Assembly: GCA_023419375.1 (NCBI GenBank) | Contig: JAEZYD010000024.1 | Span: forward strand, 27,622 to 91,621 | Direction of reading: 5' to 3' | Origin: Pseudomonadota bacterium | GTDB taxonomy: Bacteria; Desulfobacterota; Desulfovibrionia; Desulfovibrionales; Desulfovibrionaceae | Length of the DNA: 64,000 nucleotides | Part shown: positions 44,554 to 53,770 of the stretch, in pieces | Layout of the letters: every line of letters begins with the position of its first letter | Position numbering within the stretch: the stretch's first letter is position 1 | Notes under the pieces: generated by a model | Told to the model about the DNA's origin: nothing | Database searches by the model: none | What the model saw: the letters and a program-made list of their open reading frames with translations, nothing else | Position numbers and translations under genes: made by a program

Positions 44554-44774
44554 GCCTTGCCCCCCTTGGTTTTCGCGCTTTTGAACACGCGTATGGCCAC
44601 ATCGGGGCACATGACCGCGCACGAGGCACAGCCCGTGCATTGGCCTTCCATTTCCATCACTTCATAACCGTGGCGGTTAAAACGGCCCGAAGGCCTGAGG
44701 ATGTGCACCGGGCAGACTTCCACACACAGGCGGCAGCCCTTGCAGCGCTCTTCCATGAATACAACTCTTGACAT
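44550..44774 (-). CDS. Ferredoxin subunit of the 2-oxoacid oxidoreductase
   Basis: A 74-residue 2[4Fe-4S] ferredoxin with CKGCRLCVEVCP and CTGCASCAVMCP. The ATG at 44774 has AAGGAG upstream. As the first gene of the four-gene operon it is the delta subunit of the complex. Confidence 0.9.
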   Translation of the reverse strand: MSRVVFMEERCKGCRLCVEVCPVHILRPSGRFNRHGYEVMEMEGQCTGCASCAVMCPDVAIRVFKSAKTKGGKA

Positions 44775-44813
44775 TTCAGCTCCTTGGGATTCCACACCCG
44801 CTTCTTGAAACAA

Positions 44814-45911
44814 TCAGCGAATAAGCATGGCATCGCCATATGAGAAGAACCGATACCCCCTGTTCACAGCCTCGGCATAAGCGGCAAGCACGCGCTCGCG
44901 CCCGGCCAGGGCAGAAACCAGCATGATCAGGGAGGACTCAGGCAGATGAAAGTTTGTCAGCAGGCCGTCAACCACACGGAAGGGCCTGCCGGGGTACAAA
45001 AAGATGTCCGTCCAACCGGTAAAGGGCTGCACCCTGCCGCACAATTCAGCCACGCCCTCCATAGAGCGCAGGCTGGTGGTGCCAACGGCAATCACAGGCC
45101 GCCCTTCACGCTTGGCCTCGGCAATGGCAAGAGCCGTTGCCTCGGGCATTTCCACATATTCCCTGTGCATGCGGTGGCCGCGTATGTCGGCGCTGCGCAC
45201 AGGGCTGAAGGTGCCGTAACCCACATACAGGGTTACGTCCGCCCACTGAAAGCCTCTGGCCTTCAGGGTTTCTCGCATCTCGGGGGTAAAGTGCAGCCCC
45301 GCCGTGGGCGCGGCCACAGACCCCGTCTTGTCCTCGCGGGAATAGATGGTCTGGTAGCGGCTCAGATCTTCTTCCGCATCTGTCCGCTTGATGTAGGGCG
45401 GCAGGGGAATGTGCCCTGTGGCGGCAAAGGCCTTGGAGAGGTCGCCGTCCCAGGCCAGACGCACACGCCGATGCCCGAATTCGCCCGATTCCAGCACGGT
45501 CACGCTGATGCCCGCGCCAAATTCAAGCTTTTCACCATCACGAATGCTGCCGCCGGAGCGTATGAGCCCCTCAACCTCGGCACTTGAGCCGCCAAGCTTG
45601 TCGGGCCGCGCCCTTTCAAGCACCAGCGGCAGGGGCGTGAGCAGCAGAAACTCCACCTTGCCGCCGGTGGAGCGTGTTCCCAGCAGGCGCGCCTGCAGTA
45701 CGCGGGAATTGTTGGCGACCAGCAACGCGCCCTCGGGCAGGCAGTCCGGCAGATCGCTGAACTGGTGGTGCTCAAGCTCAAGCGCGCCCTGACGCGGCAT
45801 GACCAGCAGACGCGAGTTCCCGCGCTCTTCGGGCGGGAACTGGGCTATCTGCGCTTCTGGCAATGCAAAATTATAACTTTCGAGAAAAAAATCCGCTTCC
45901 GCAGTGGGCAT
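44814..45911 (-). CDS. queA: tRNA queuosine ribosyltransferase-isomerase QueA
   Basis: A 365-residue enzyme that transfers the ribosyl part of S-adenosylmethionine onto 7-aminomethyl-7-deazaguanine in tRNA during queuosine synthesis. Matching segments are NFALPEAQIAQFPPEERGNSRLLV, VAAPTAGLHFT, DVTLYVGYGTFSPV, AVGTTSLRSME and LLTNFHLPESSLIMLVSA. The gene ends 40 bp before the ferredoxin gene. Confidence 0.95.
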   Translation of the reverse strand: MPTAEADFFLESYNFALPEAQIAQFPPEERGNSRLLVMPRQGALELEHHQFSDLPDCLPEGALLVANNSRVLQARLLGTRSTGGKVEFLLLTPLPLVLERARPDKLGGSSAEVEGLIRSGGSIRDGEKLEFGAGISVTVLESGEFGHRRVRLAWDGDLSKAFAATGHIPLPPYIKRTDAEEDLSRYQTIYSREDKTGSVAAPTAGLHFTPEMRETLKARGFQWADVTLYVGYGTFSPVRSADIRGHRMHREYVEMPEATALAIAEAKREGRPVIAVGTTSLRSMEGVAELCGRVQPFTGWTDIFLYPGRPFRVVDGLLTNFHLPESSLIMLVSALAGRERVLAAYAEAVNRGYRFFSYGDAMLIR

Positions 45912-46030
45912 GATACGTGGGCCTCGTTAATGAACCTCTCGCGCCGCGGGCTTGTCAGCATGCGGTTGAGGGGCTAGTGTACTTGGGTTGCTTCCGGAGC
46001 ATTTCACGCCGGGAGGAGGAGATTATAGCC

Positions 46031-46651
46031 ATGCGACGCCCGCTTGTCATCCTTGCAGTCACCCTGCTTGCCGCTCTGATGGCGGGCTGCTCGACAATGG
46101 AAATCAACAATCCCTTTACCAATGACCCCCTTACGGGCGGTGTTGATACTGGCACAAGCCAACTTTTGGGGGTTCCCACCCCTGCCGGAATGCAGCGCTT
46201 CCCCACCCACGGCTACCAGACCGCTGGGGCCGGAGGCGCGCAAGGGCTTGAAATATTTCGCGGTGATGCCGACATGGGCTTTGTAGCCCAGATCATGTTC
46301 ACCGGCTTGCAGGGTCAGGGCTGGCATTTGCGCATGGCCCAACGCAAGGGCATACGCAGCGTATACGTGTACGAGCGCGGCTCAACGATGGCTACGCTGA
46401 CAATTGAACGGGAAACCATGGGCACTGTGCTTGCCATCTGGGTTGCCGACCGCATGCCCGATGGCGCAACCCTGCCCATGCAGGAAAATACAGGCACCAG
46501 CGGCTACGGCGGGGGCAACAGCGGCAGCGGCTCCCCGTCTGGTTACAGCGAAAGCTCTGGCGGTGGCGGCGGCATGAATTCCTCCCCCAAGCCCGGCTTT
46601 ACTGAAAGCTGGGGCGGCAACAAGGGCGGTCTCCAGGAGCGAAACCTATGA
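46031..46651 (+). CDS. Putative lipoprotein, unknown function
   Basis: A 206-residue protein with a clear lipoprotein signal (LAALMAG-CSTME, lipobox cysteine about residue 20). The middle looks like a small alpha/beta domain (MFTGLQGQGWHLRMAQRKGIRSVYVYERGSTMATLTIE). The end is a flexible Gly/Ser-rich tail. The ATG has an excellent GGAGGAGGAG upstream. It overlaps coaBC by 4 bp. I do not recognise the family. Confidence 0.8.
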   Translation: MRRPLVILAVTLLAALMAGCSTMEINNPFTNDPLTGGVDTGTSQLLGVPTPAGMQRFPTHGYQTAGAGGAQGLEIFRGDADMGFVAQIMFTGLQGQGWHLRMAQRKGIRSVYVYERGSTMATLTIERETMGTVLAIWVADRMPDGATLPMQENTGTSGYGGGNSGSGSPSGYSESSGGGGGMNSSPKPGFTESWGGNKGGLQERNL

Positions 46652-47901
46652 GCGAAAGCAAAAGTGGCCTGAACACTCCCTTTGACCAGAGCACCCGTTA
46701 CGAACGCAAGCGTCTGCACCTTGGCGTGTGCGGTTCCGTGGCCTGTTACAAGGCCGCCGACCTTTTGCGCGCATGGACAGGCATGGGCATGCATGTTTCC
46801 GCCACGCTCACGCCGGGCGCGCGCCGCTTTGTAGCCCCCCTGCTCTTTGAATCCTTGGGTGCCGTCCCGGTCTACGAAGACATGTTTTCGCCGGGGCAGG
46901 ATGTTTTTTCGCACCTTGAACCGGGGCAACACGCACAGGCGCTGGTGGTGGCTCCGGCATCGGCCGACGCCCTGTTCCGTCTGGCGCACGGTGCGGCGAG
47001 CGACATGCTGGCCGCGCAGGCTCTGGCCTTTGACGGGCCAATGGTGATCGCCCCGGCCATGAACCCGCGCATGTGGGCCAATCCGGCCACGCAGGCCAAC
47101 ATTGACATCTTGCGGCAACGCGGGGCGCACATTGTAATCCCTGCATGCGGCGGCACGGCCTGCGGCGAGCAGGGCGAGGGCCGTCTTGCCCCCCTGCACG
47201 ATATTTTTCTGGCGGCCCTGCGCGCACTTTCACCGCAAGACATGGCGGGCAGACGCGTTATGGTCACGCTTGGCCCCACCCGCGAGGCCTGGGACGGCGT
47301 GCGCTTCTGGTCAAATCCTTCCAGCGGTCTTATGGGCGCGGCGCTGGCCGTGGCGGCATGGCTGCGCGGCGCTGAGGTTACTGTCATTTGCGGCCCCGGC
47401 GTGCGTGCGCGTTTGCCGCGTGAAATCGTCCGGCACGACGTTGTGAGCGCGCGCGACATGTTTCAGGCCGCCGCCGATATCTGGCCCGGCATGGACATGG
47501 GCATGTTCACCGCTGCTGTGGCGGATTTTTCGCCCCAGCCCTTTGGCCCGCGCAAATTCAAGAAAGCGGACGCGCCGGACGGCCTCACCGTGGCCTTTAC
47601 GCCCAACCCGGATATTCTGCGCACTCTTTCCGAGGGCCGCAAGCCCGGTCAGAAAGTACTGGGCTTTGCCGCAGAAACCGCCGCAGACATGCAGGCTCTG
47701 CTGCCCCTGGCCCATGCCAAGCTCCAGGGCAAAAAGGCCGATGTGCTGGCCGCCAACCGCATCAATTCCACGGACAGCGGCTTTGGCACTGCAACCAATT
47801 CCATGGCTGTTGTTGACGCAACCGGGCATGAAGAAATCTGGCCCAACCAAAGCAAGGCTGATGTGGCCTGGGAACTGTGTTCATGGCTTTTGCGCTCGTA
47901 A
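46648..47901 (+). CDS. coaBC: Bifunctional phosphopantothenoylcysteine decarboxylase/synthetase
   Basis: A 417-residue coenzyme A biosynthesis enzyme. The N-terminal CoaC flavoprotein half has GVCGSVACYKAADLLR and PAMNPRMW. The C-terminal CoaB half has TLGPTREAWDGVRFWSNPSSGLMG and VLAANRI. Length is normal. It is translationally coupled to the upstream lipoprotein gene and to the following hypothetical gene. Confidence 0.94.
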   Translation: MSESKSGLNTPFDQSTRYERKRLHLGVCGSVACYKAADLLRAWTGMGMHVSATLTPGARRFVAPLLFESLGAVPVYEDMFSPGQDVFSHLEPGQHAQALVVAPASADALFRLAHGAASDMLAAQALAFDGPMVIAPAMNPRMWANPATQANIDILRQRGAHIVIPACGGTACGEQGEGRLAPLHDIFLAALRALSPQDMAGRRVMVTLGPTREAWDGVRFWSNPSSGLMGAALAVAAWLRGAEVTVICGPGVRARLPREIVRHDVVSARDMFQAAADIWPGMDMGMFTAAVADFSPQPFGPRKFKKADAPDGLTVAFTPNPDILRTLSEGRKPGQKVLGFAAETAADMQALLPLAHAKLQGKKADVLAANRINSTDSGFGTATNSMAVVDATGHEEIWPNQSKADVAWELCSWLLRS

Positions 47902-48788
47902 ACCCCGTCAGCGCGCTCTGGCAGCGCCGGGGGCTTACCACCCTGCTCATGCCCGAAGGCTACAATGCCTTTGCCGCCCCCCAACAGGAGGCGTCTCGCG
48001 CTGCGTCCACCAACGCACATGGCCAGACGCGTGCGGGCCAAGCACACGCAGACCAGGCGCACACAGCCCAGCCCGCGCGTGAACGCCAACCCTGGCAGCA
48101 AAGCGGTCAGCAGCAAAGTCCGCGACCGGCAAGCCCCGCGCCTCACCGTGAAATGCAAGCCCAGCGGCGACCCCACATGCCCGCAGGGCCGGATACCGCC
48201 CAGGCTGCCAACAGAACGGCCCCCCAAGCCGAGGCCGCTCCTGCCGCAGAGCAGGGCAAAGCCGCCGCTTGGCTCCCCTTGCCGCCCCATGTTTGGCCCG
48301 CCCCCTGGCAAGCACGGCTGAAGCAGACCCGTCCCGGCCCGATACTGTGGACATACTGGAATCTTGGCCCCGACCTCTGCGATCCGCAAACCCCGGGCCG
48401 GATGGAACGCCGCCAGTTTTTGCAACGCCTGCTGAACGATCTTGGGCATCCCGCTGGTACGCACACTTTCTGGCCCTCGTGCCTGCCGCCCGACCCCGCG
48501 GCATTGCCGCCAGCCGTGCCGCCCATGTCGGACAATGGTTTTGCGGCCAATGCTGACGTGTTCTGGTCGGGCGCTGCCCAACTCCGCGCCAGAGGCGTGG
48601 TGGTCATGGGTTCGGCTGCGGCCAATGCCGTTGCGCTCCCCGGCGGGCTGCGGCCTCCGCAGCAGATACGCCACAGGGGCAAACTGGTATGGGTTCTCTG
48701 GGACGTGGACAACCTGCTCCAGTTCGATCAGCGCTACGCATCCATGCTGGCCCTGCTGCGCGAAGCCCTGCGCCACATTTTGCGTTAA
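47883..48788 (+). CDS. Hypothetical Gln/Pro/Ala-rich protein
   Basis: About 301 residues, starting inside the end of coaBC (GTG at 47877 is an alternative). Residues ~35-130 are low-complexity, rich in Gln, Ala, Pro and His. The C-terminal half looks folded (WTYWNLGPDLC; ADVFWSGAAQLRARGVVVMGSAAANAVALPG; VLWDVDNLLQFDQRYASMLALLREALRHIL). The GVVVMGSAAA segment is vaguely like a nucleotide or uracil-glycosylase fold, but this is weak. Codon use is like its neighbours, so it is probably a real gene. Confidence 0.6.
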   Translation: MAFALVNPVSALWQRRGLTTLLMPEGYNAFAAPQQEASRAASTNAHGQTRAGQAHADQAHTAQPARERQPWQQSGQQQSPRPASPAPHREMQAQRRPHMPAGPDTAQAANRTAPQAEAAPAAEQGKAAAWLPLPPHVWPAPWQARLKQTRPGPILWTYWNLGPDLCDPQTPGRMERRQFLQRLLNDLGHPAGTHTFWPSCLPPDPAALPPAVPPMSDNGFAANADVFWSGAAQLRARGVVVMGSAAANAVALPGGLRPPQQIRHRGKLVWVLWDVDNLLQFDQRYASMLALLREALRHILR

Positions 48789-48876
48789 AACCCTCACACA
48801 GAGCGCGCAACATACCAACGCGCCGGGCTTGCCCTTCATTGTCGCTTATGGGCGACCGAGAGGAGATTTTCTTTCC

Positions 48877-49209
48877 ATGTTTATCGCGCTTGGACTCACC
48901 TTTCTTGGCATGGCCCTTGGCTTTCTGCTGCGCGGCCAGCCCTGGATAACCTCGCTGACACGCTGCGTCACCCCCGCCATCATGCTGCTGCTTTTTGCTC
49001 TGGGCATATCAGTAGGCAGCAACGAGCTGCTCATGCAGTCCCTGCCCCGGCTTGGCGGCGCTGCCCTGGCCCTCACGGTTGCGGGCATTCTGGGTTCCTT
49101 TGCCTGCGTGGCGCTGATCCGCCGGTTCTTCACCAAAACGCCCACTCCCACAGGGATTTCTCCCCAACAAAAAATGTCCGGTACTGAGGCGCCCAACCAT
49201 GAAGGGTAG
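48877..49209 (+). CDS. lysO: LysO-family lysine exporter, N-terminal part
   Basis: A 110-residue protein with three helices, matching the N-terminal domain of LysO/YbjE (MFIALGLTFLGMALGFLLRG; MLLLFALGISVGSNELLM). E. coli LysO is one chain of about 300 residues; here the domains are two genes that overlap by 11 bp. AGGAG precedes the ATG. The two pieces together equal the full length, so the split looks functional. Confidence 0.78.
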   Translation: MFIALGLTFLGMALGFLLRGQPWITSLTRCVTPAIMLLLFALGISVGSNELLMQSLPRLGGAALALTVAGILGSFACVALIRRFFTKTPTPTGISPQQKMSGTEAPNHEG

Positions 49210-49798
49210 CCTTATCATCCTGTTTTTCTTTTGTTCCGGAGTGTTGCTGGCCCGCGTGGGGCTGATACCCACCTATCTGGTGGAACACGACTTCACAGTC
49301 TACGCCCTGTGGCTGCTCATGCTGCTGGTGGGCATTTCCATCGGTTCGGACCGCAGGCTGGGCGAAATTTTGCGCACGCTGCGCCCGCGCGTCTTGTTGC
49401 TGCCGCTGGCAACAACTGTGGGCACATTTGCGGGCACGGCCCTCATGAGCATGTTTCTGGCCTACAGCGTGAGCGAGTGCATGGCTGTGGGCGCGGGCTT
49501 TGCCTATTATTCGCTGTCGTCCATTTTCATTTCGCAATACAAGGGGCCGGAGCTGGGCACTATTGCGCTTATCAGCAATATTGCCCGCGAGCTCATCACG
49601 TTGCTGCTCACGCCCGTGCTGGCGAAGTATCTTGGCCCGCTGGCACCGATCAGTTGCGGCGGGGCGTCTACCATGGATACGACGTTGCCTGTTATTACAC
49701 GGTATTGCGGCAAGGACTGGATTTTTGTTTCCATCGTGCATGCCATGATACTTGATTTCAGCGTGCCGTTCTGGGTGATTTTCTTTTGTACCCTTTAG
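49199..49798 (+). CDS. lysO: LysO-family lysine exporter, C-terminal part
   Basis: A 199-residue membrane protein with about five or six helices, matching the second LysO domain: LLMLLVGISIGSDRRLGEIL, AVGAGFAYYSLSSIFISQ, LGTIALISNIARELITLLLTP and CGGASTMDTTLPVITRYCG. It should pair with the short upstream protein to form the lysine exporter. Confidence 0.82.
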   Translation: MKGSLIILFFFCSGVLLARVGLIPTYLVEHDFTVYALWLLMLLVGISIGSDRRLGEILRTLRPRVLLLPLATTVGTFAGTALMSMFLAYSVSECMAVGAGFAYYSLSSIFISQYKGPELGTIALISNIARELITLLLTPVLAKYLGPLAPISCGGASTMDTTLPVITRYCGKDWIFVSIVHAMILDFSVPFWVIFFCTL

Positions 49799-50027
49799 AA
49801 TAGTCACCCCAATGCGGGAGGGTATTGAGCCTGTCAGGCTGATTTACGCAAACCCGACTTTTACGATCTGAATATGTCAGCGCCGGGATTTTGATGCTCA
49901 CCGATTTAAGAGTAGATGAACTTTGAAAATGTATATTTTCAAAGTTCAAGACACGCCTGTTCCGGCACTTAACCGCGCAAATAAATTGCGCTTATGCCTT
50001 CACGGCGGGTGCCCGCTTTCGCAGTCA

Positions 50028-50058
50028 CCAGAGCAATTTCAAAATGAAATTGCTCTGG
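50028..50058. repeat. Perfect 14-bp inverted repeat
   Basis: CCAGAGCAATTTCA (50028-50041), spacer AAA, then TGAAATTGCTCTGG (50045-50058). There is no T-run, so it is not a standard terminator. Confidence 0.7.
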
Positions 50059-50744
50059 TACGCTGCGCTCAAAATTCCGGCGCTTCCTGTTCAGCCCGCA
50101 AAAAGCGTATTTTGCAAATTCGCCCAACACCAACCATCGCCTCCGCTCCGCTTCGGCGAGTATAAGGAAGGCGACTCCACGACCCGCTTTTGATGACGAG
50201 TGAAATATTCTGACTCATAATGAGTCACTTGACCACGATTGATGGAACGCTATGGGGTAAAATCTGAACTAACCGATGCTTGGTGATGGCCAAAATTTTG
50301 AGGATATCGAAAAGGGTACAATGCCATTCCCTGAATCGGCACAATATCCGTGGTGTTTGGCTGCAACGGATATTAATCGAAGCGAAAGCGGCCTCTGGCA
50401 TTTACGCGTCGCGGAGGGAGATCGCCTGAGCGAGCTCAGCGAGAGAAGGAAGCTCCCGCAGCACAAGACGCGTGCCCTCGCAATCCCACGGTAATTGAAA
50501 CCCCAAGGGGGGGTGCTCCGGGGGGAGTGCAGAGGGGGCCGAAGAGGGGGGCAGCCCCATACGGAGTATTGGCTTAGCCAATACGACCGGAAATCAGGAG
50601 TAGGTCGCGGCTTTGCCGCGCCGTCAGCGACTGATATCCGTGCCTTACCGCTCGGCGGCAACGCCGCCGAAAGCGGCCCAAAGACCGCAGAGCGGGATTT
50701 GGCATCAGAATGGCGGGGCGCAGCCCCATAACCGGTCCCCTTTG

Positions 50745-50811
50745 CCCCGCGCCGGGCAGGCGTCCCAAACTTCGCCGGATGGCGAAACTTCCGCGTCCGA
50801 AGGGCAAAAAT
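50745..50811. repeat. Direct repeat, copy A
   Basis: A 67-bp segment beginning CCCCGCGCCGGGCAGGCGT. It recurs exactly 190 bp downstream with about six mismatches. It contains a small stem TTCGCC-GGAT-GGCGAA that is damaged in copy B. Confidence 0.75.
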
Positions 50812-50934
50812 ACGCTCTATCCAGCTAAATTTCCTCACTTGCCCCGACCTCGAAGTAAATAAAAGTCACCTGAAACAACGGTAATCTATGGTCGCAGATT
50901 GAAGCGCCCCCGCGCAAGCCAATGGCAATTGAAC

Positions 50935-51001
50935 CCCCGCGCCGGGCAGGCGTCCCAAACTTCGTCGAATGCCGAAACTTCCGCGCCTGAAGGGCAACAA
51001 T
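50935..51001. repeat. Direct repeat, copy B
   Basis: Second copy of the 67-bp repeat at 50745-50811. It lies 105 bp upstream of the DVU0298-family gene. Confidence 0.75.
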
Positions 51002-51105
51002 CCCGCCGCAAGGCGATACAACTTACCAGATTCCTGCCTTGCCAGATCGCTCAAAAGCGCTCACTATGAACGCAAGCCTGAAAACAGACCGTGGAGGAAC
51101 TGCTC

Positions 51106-51798
51106 ATGGCCCGCATGCGATCCACAAAACAAAAGCTTAAAGAGTGCCTTGTCAGCCCGCAGTGGCGCGAACACCTGGACGAAATCGCCCAAGGCGGCCT
51201 CGAAAACGTAGGGGCGCTCTTTTCCTTTCTTCTGCTCGGCCCCCAGACCATGCACCGCGCCGCAGTGGCGTTGGGGCAGGTAACGGCGCGCCTGATGCAG
51301 GAACAGCCGGAATCGGCCAAGAATATCATCCGCCGCCTCATGTGGCACCTCAATGAAGAATCCGGCAACATCGGCTGGGGCATCCCCGAGGCCTTTGCAG
51401 AAATCCTCGCTGCCAGCGAACCCCTGGCCAAGGATTTTCACCGCATTCTTATCAGCTACATCATTGATCTTGGCCGCGATGACAATTATTGCGACAACGA
51501 TACCCTGCGACGCTCCTGCTACTGGGCCATCGGACGTCTTGCCCAGGCACGCCCGCAATTGTGCCTGACCGCTCGCCCCTGGCTGCTGAAAGGGCTGGAA
51601 GACGTGGACACGGTGTGCCAGGGCATGGCCGCATGGGCGCTCAGCCAACTGCCGCCCGACCTTATGGACGCCCCTGCCCTGCGCCGCCTGGCCGAAGCGG
51701 GCAACACTGCCCCCTGCGAACTTTTTGACGGCGAAGATGTTTACGAAAAAACTGCCAGCCAGATTGCTGCCGAGGACCTTGAGGGCAAGCTGAAATAA
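51106..51798 (+). CDS. DVU0298-family HEAT-repeat-like protein
   Basis: A 230-residue all-helical protein made of HEAT-like repeats (MHRAAVALGQVTARLMQE; NIIRRLMWHLNEESGNIGWGIPEAFAEILA; LRRSCYWAIGRLAQARP). It resembles DVU0298-family proteins seen in Desulfovibrio. The function is unknown; such solenoids usually bind proteins. The ATG at 51106 is preferred because the in-frame GTG five codons upstream overlaps the GGAGG ribosome site. Confidence 0.75.
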   Translation: MARMRSTKQKLKECLVSPQWREHLDEIAQGGLENVGALFSFLLLGPQTMHRAAVALGQVTARLMQEQPESAKNIIRRLMWHLNEESGNIGWGIPEAFAEILAASEPLAKDFHRILISYIIDLGRDDNYCDNDTLRRSCYWAIGRLAQARPQLCLTARPWLLKGLEDVDTVCQGMAAWALSQLPPDLMDAPALRRLAEAGNTAPCELFDGEDVYEKTASQIAAEDLEGKLK

Positions 51799-51850
51799 CG
51801 TTCTTATTACGCACGGCTGCAAGCCAGAGCTGGCGCATCCCACAAACAGC

Positions 51851-51890
51851 AAGCTCCCCCGGAACCGCGAGATTCCGGGGGAGCTTTGTT
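51851..51890 (+). terminator. Hairpin terminator after the DVU0298-family gene
   Basis: AAGCTCCCCCGGAA (51851-51864) pairs with TTCCGGGGGAGCTT (51873-51886), followed by TGTT. Confidence 0.8.
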
Positions 51891-51928
51891 ATGCCAGCTG
51901 CCAGCGGCGGCTTTCAGTTATTCTTCTG

Positions 51929-53770
51929 CTATTCTTCGGCCAGGGCACGCACGGGTTCGCCGTAAGCGTCGTTAACCGTACCCTTGATGTTCATAAGCTC
52001 AATCCAGCGGCGGATGGTGCCCACAAGCACAAAGACCATCAGCACCATGACCAGGCAAGCCAGGAAGGCAAGCAGATACTTGCCGCCGGGGATGTAGGTC
52101 TTGGTGACTTGCAAATAACCGGCCCAGAAGGTCACGGCGGTCAGGAAGATACCGGGGATGGCCGTCACAAGGCTGAGCTTGCCGCGGTTCATGCGCAGCA
52201 GCATGGAGGTGCACACGATCAGGGCGCAGCCCGCGAGGAGCTGGTTGCTCAGACCGAACAGAGGCCAGATGTTGCTGATGTTGCCGGTGTACATCAGGTA
52301 GCCCCACATGGACGTGAAGATGAAGCTGGTGATGTAGACGCCGGGGGTCCAGTTCTTGTCGCCAAAAGGCGCGTACACCTTGCCCAGCATTTCCTGCAGG
52401 AAGAAGCGGCCAACGCGGGTACCGGCGTCAATGGCGGTCAGGATGAAGACGGCTTCAAACATGACGGCAAAGTTGTACCAGTAGGCCATCAGGTGATCCA
52501 TGTAGGGGATCTTGTGAAAAATGTGGGCCATACCCACGGCCAGAGAAACTGCGCCACCGGGGCGGGCATGCAGATTCAGACCGATCTTTTCTTCAAAGAA
52601 GCCGAGGTCAACAGTGTTCAACGCGGGGTGCGCGGCGATCAGCGAGCTGAACTTGTCAGGGGTGGAGTTGATGGCAAAATAGTCGCCGGGCATCAGGGTG
52701 CAGGCGGCGATCAGGGCCATGATGGCAACAAAACCTTCGGTCAGCATGGCGCCGTAACCCACAAAGAGGATATCGCGCTCGTTGCCGATCATTTTGGGCG
52801 TTGTGCCTGTGCCGATGATGGCGTGGAAGCCGGACATGGCGCCGCAAGCGATGGTGATGAAGATAAAGGGCAATGCAGGCCCGCCGATCACGGGGCCACC
52901 GCCGTTAATAAAGGGGGTAACGGTGGGCATGAGCAGGGTGGGCTGCACAAAGATGATGCCCACGGCCAGCATAAGGATGGTGCCGATCTTGAGATAGGTG
53001 GAAAGATAGTCGCGCGGCACCAGCAGGAACCACACGGGCAGAACGGAAGCGAGGAAGCCGTAGCCGGCGATGGCCAGAGCCACTGTGTTGCGATCCCAGT
53101 CAAAGGCCCAGCCCAGAACATCCTTCTGCATGAGGTCATGGCCGCTCAGAATACCCACAACCAGCAGCACCAGACCCACAAGGCTGGCAAGCAGAACGCT
53201 GTTCTGCTTGAAGCGCATGATCAGGCCCATGAGCATGGCGATAGGCATGGTGATGACCACGATAAACAGCGACCAGGGCGCGTTGTGCATGGCGCTGATG
53301 CAGGCCAGCGAAAGGCCGGCCAGGGTCAGAATAAGAATACACAGCACGGCGATGCCCGCCACGGTACCCGTAACGGGGCCGACCTCGCGTTGGGCGATGG
53401 CCGAAAGGCTCTGGCCTTTGTGCCGCACGGAGGCGAACAGCACCACCATATCGTGCACTGCGCCGCCAAGCACGCAGCCAATCAGAATCCACAGCGCGCC
53501 GGGCAAGTAGCCGAACTGCGCGGCAAGCACAGGGCCGACCAGCGGCCCGGCAGCCGCGATGGCGGCAAAGTGGTGGCCGTAGAGAACAAATTCGTTGGTT
53601 TTGACGTAGTCGTGGCCATCAGCAAAACGAACGGCGGGCGTAATGCGGCCCGCGTCCAGTTTCAGAACCTTGTTTGCCAGAAAAATGCCATACACACGGT
53701 AGGCAATGGCAAATATGCACAATGCCGCAAACACCAGCGTGATGGCATTAATGTGCTCCAAGCTTTCCAT
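51929..53770 (-). CDS. cstA: CstA-family carbon starvation/pyruvate transporter
   Basis: A 613-residue membrane protein with about sixteen helices. Family segments are HHFAAIAAAGPLVGPVLAAQFGYLPGALWI, GGAVHDMVVLFASVRHKGQSL, CGAMSGFHAIIGTGTTPKMI and WPLFGLSNQLLAGCAL. CstA proteins take up pyruvate or peptides at carbon limitation; pyruvate is a main Desulfovibrio growth substrate. It stands alone. The 567-bp upstream gap should hold its control region. Confidence 0.93.
   Translation of the reverse strand: MESLEHINAITLVFAALCIFAIAYRVYGIFLANKVLKLDAGRITPAVRFADGHDYVKTNEFVLYGHHFAAIAAAGPLVGPVLAAQFGYLPGALWILIGCVLGGAVHDMVVLFASVRHKGQSLSAIAQREVGPVTGTVAGIAVLCILILTLAGLSLACISAMHNAPWSLFIVVITMPIAMLMGLIMRFKQNSVLLASLVGLVLLVVGILSGHDLMQKDVLGWAFDWDRNTVALAIAGYGFLASVLPVWFLLVPRDYLSTYLKIGTILMLAVGIIFVQPTLLMPTVTPFINGGGPVIGGPALPFIFITIACGAMSGFHAIIGTGTTPKMIGNERDILFVGYGAMLTEGFVAIMALIAACTLMPGDYFAINSTPDKFSSLIAAHPALNTVDLGFFEEKIGLNLHARPGGAVSLAVGMAHIFHKIPYMDHLMAYWYNFAVMFEAVFILTAIDAGTRVGRFFLQEMLGKVYAPFGDKNWTPGVYITSFIFTSMWGYLMYTGNISNIWPLFGLSNQLLAGCALIVCTSMLLRMNRGKLSLVTAIPGIFLTAVTFWAGYLQVTKTYIPGGKYLLAFLACLVMVLMVFVLVGTIRRWIELMNIKGTVNDAYGEPVRALAEE

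Larger units (their letters stand above)
49799..51105. other. 1.3-kb gene-poor repetitive region
   Basis: No recognisable gene. Several short frames exist, but they run through GC-rich palindromes and resemble no protein I know. Palindromes include 49918-49947 (GAACTTTGAAAAT/ATTTTCAAAGTTC), 49975-49991 (GCGCAA/TTGCGC), 50028-50058 and 50211-50227 (TGACTCATAATGAGTCA). A 67-bp direct repeat pair also lies here. Base composition varies sharply. It is probably a graveyard of repeat elements. Confidence 0.6.

Noticed and set aside
50269..50838. A 189-codon minus-strand frame in the repetitive region.
   Set aside because: It runs through palindromes and direct repeats, its composition is Arg/Ser/Pro-rich junk-like, and several frames are open on both strands.
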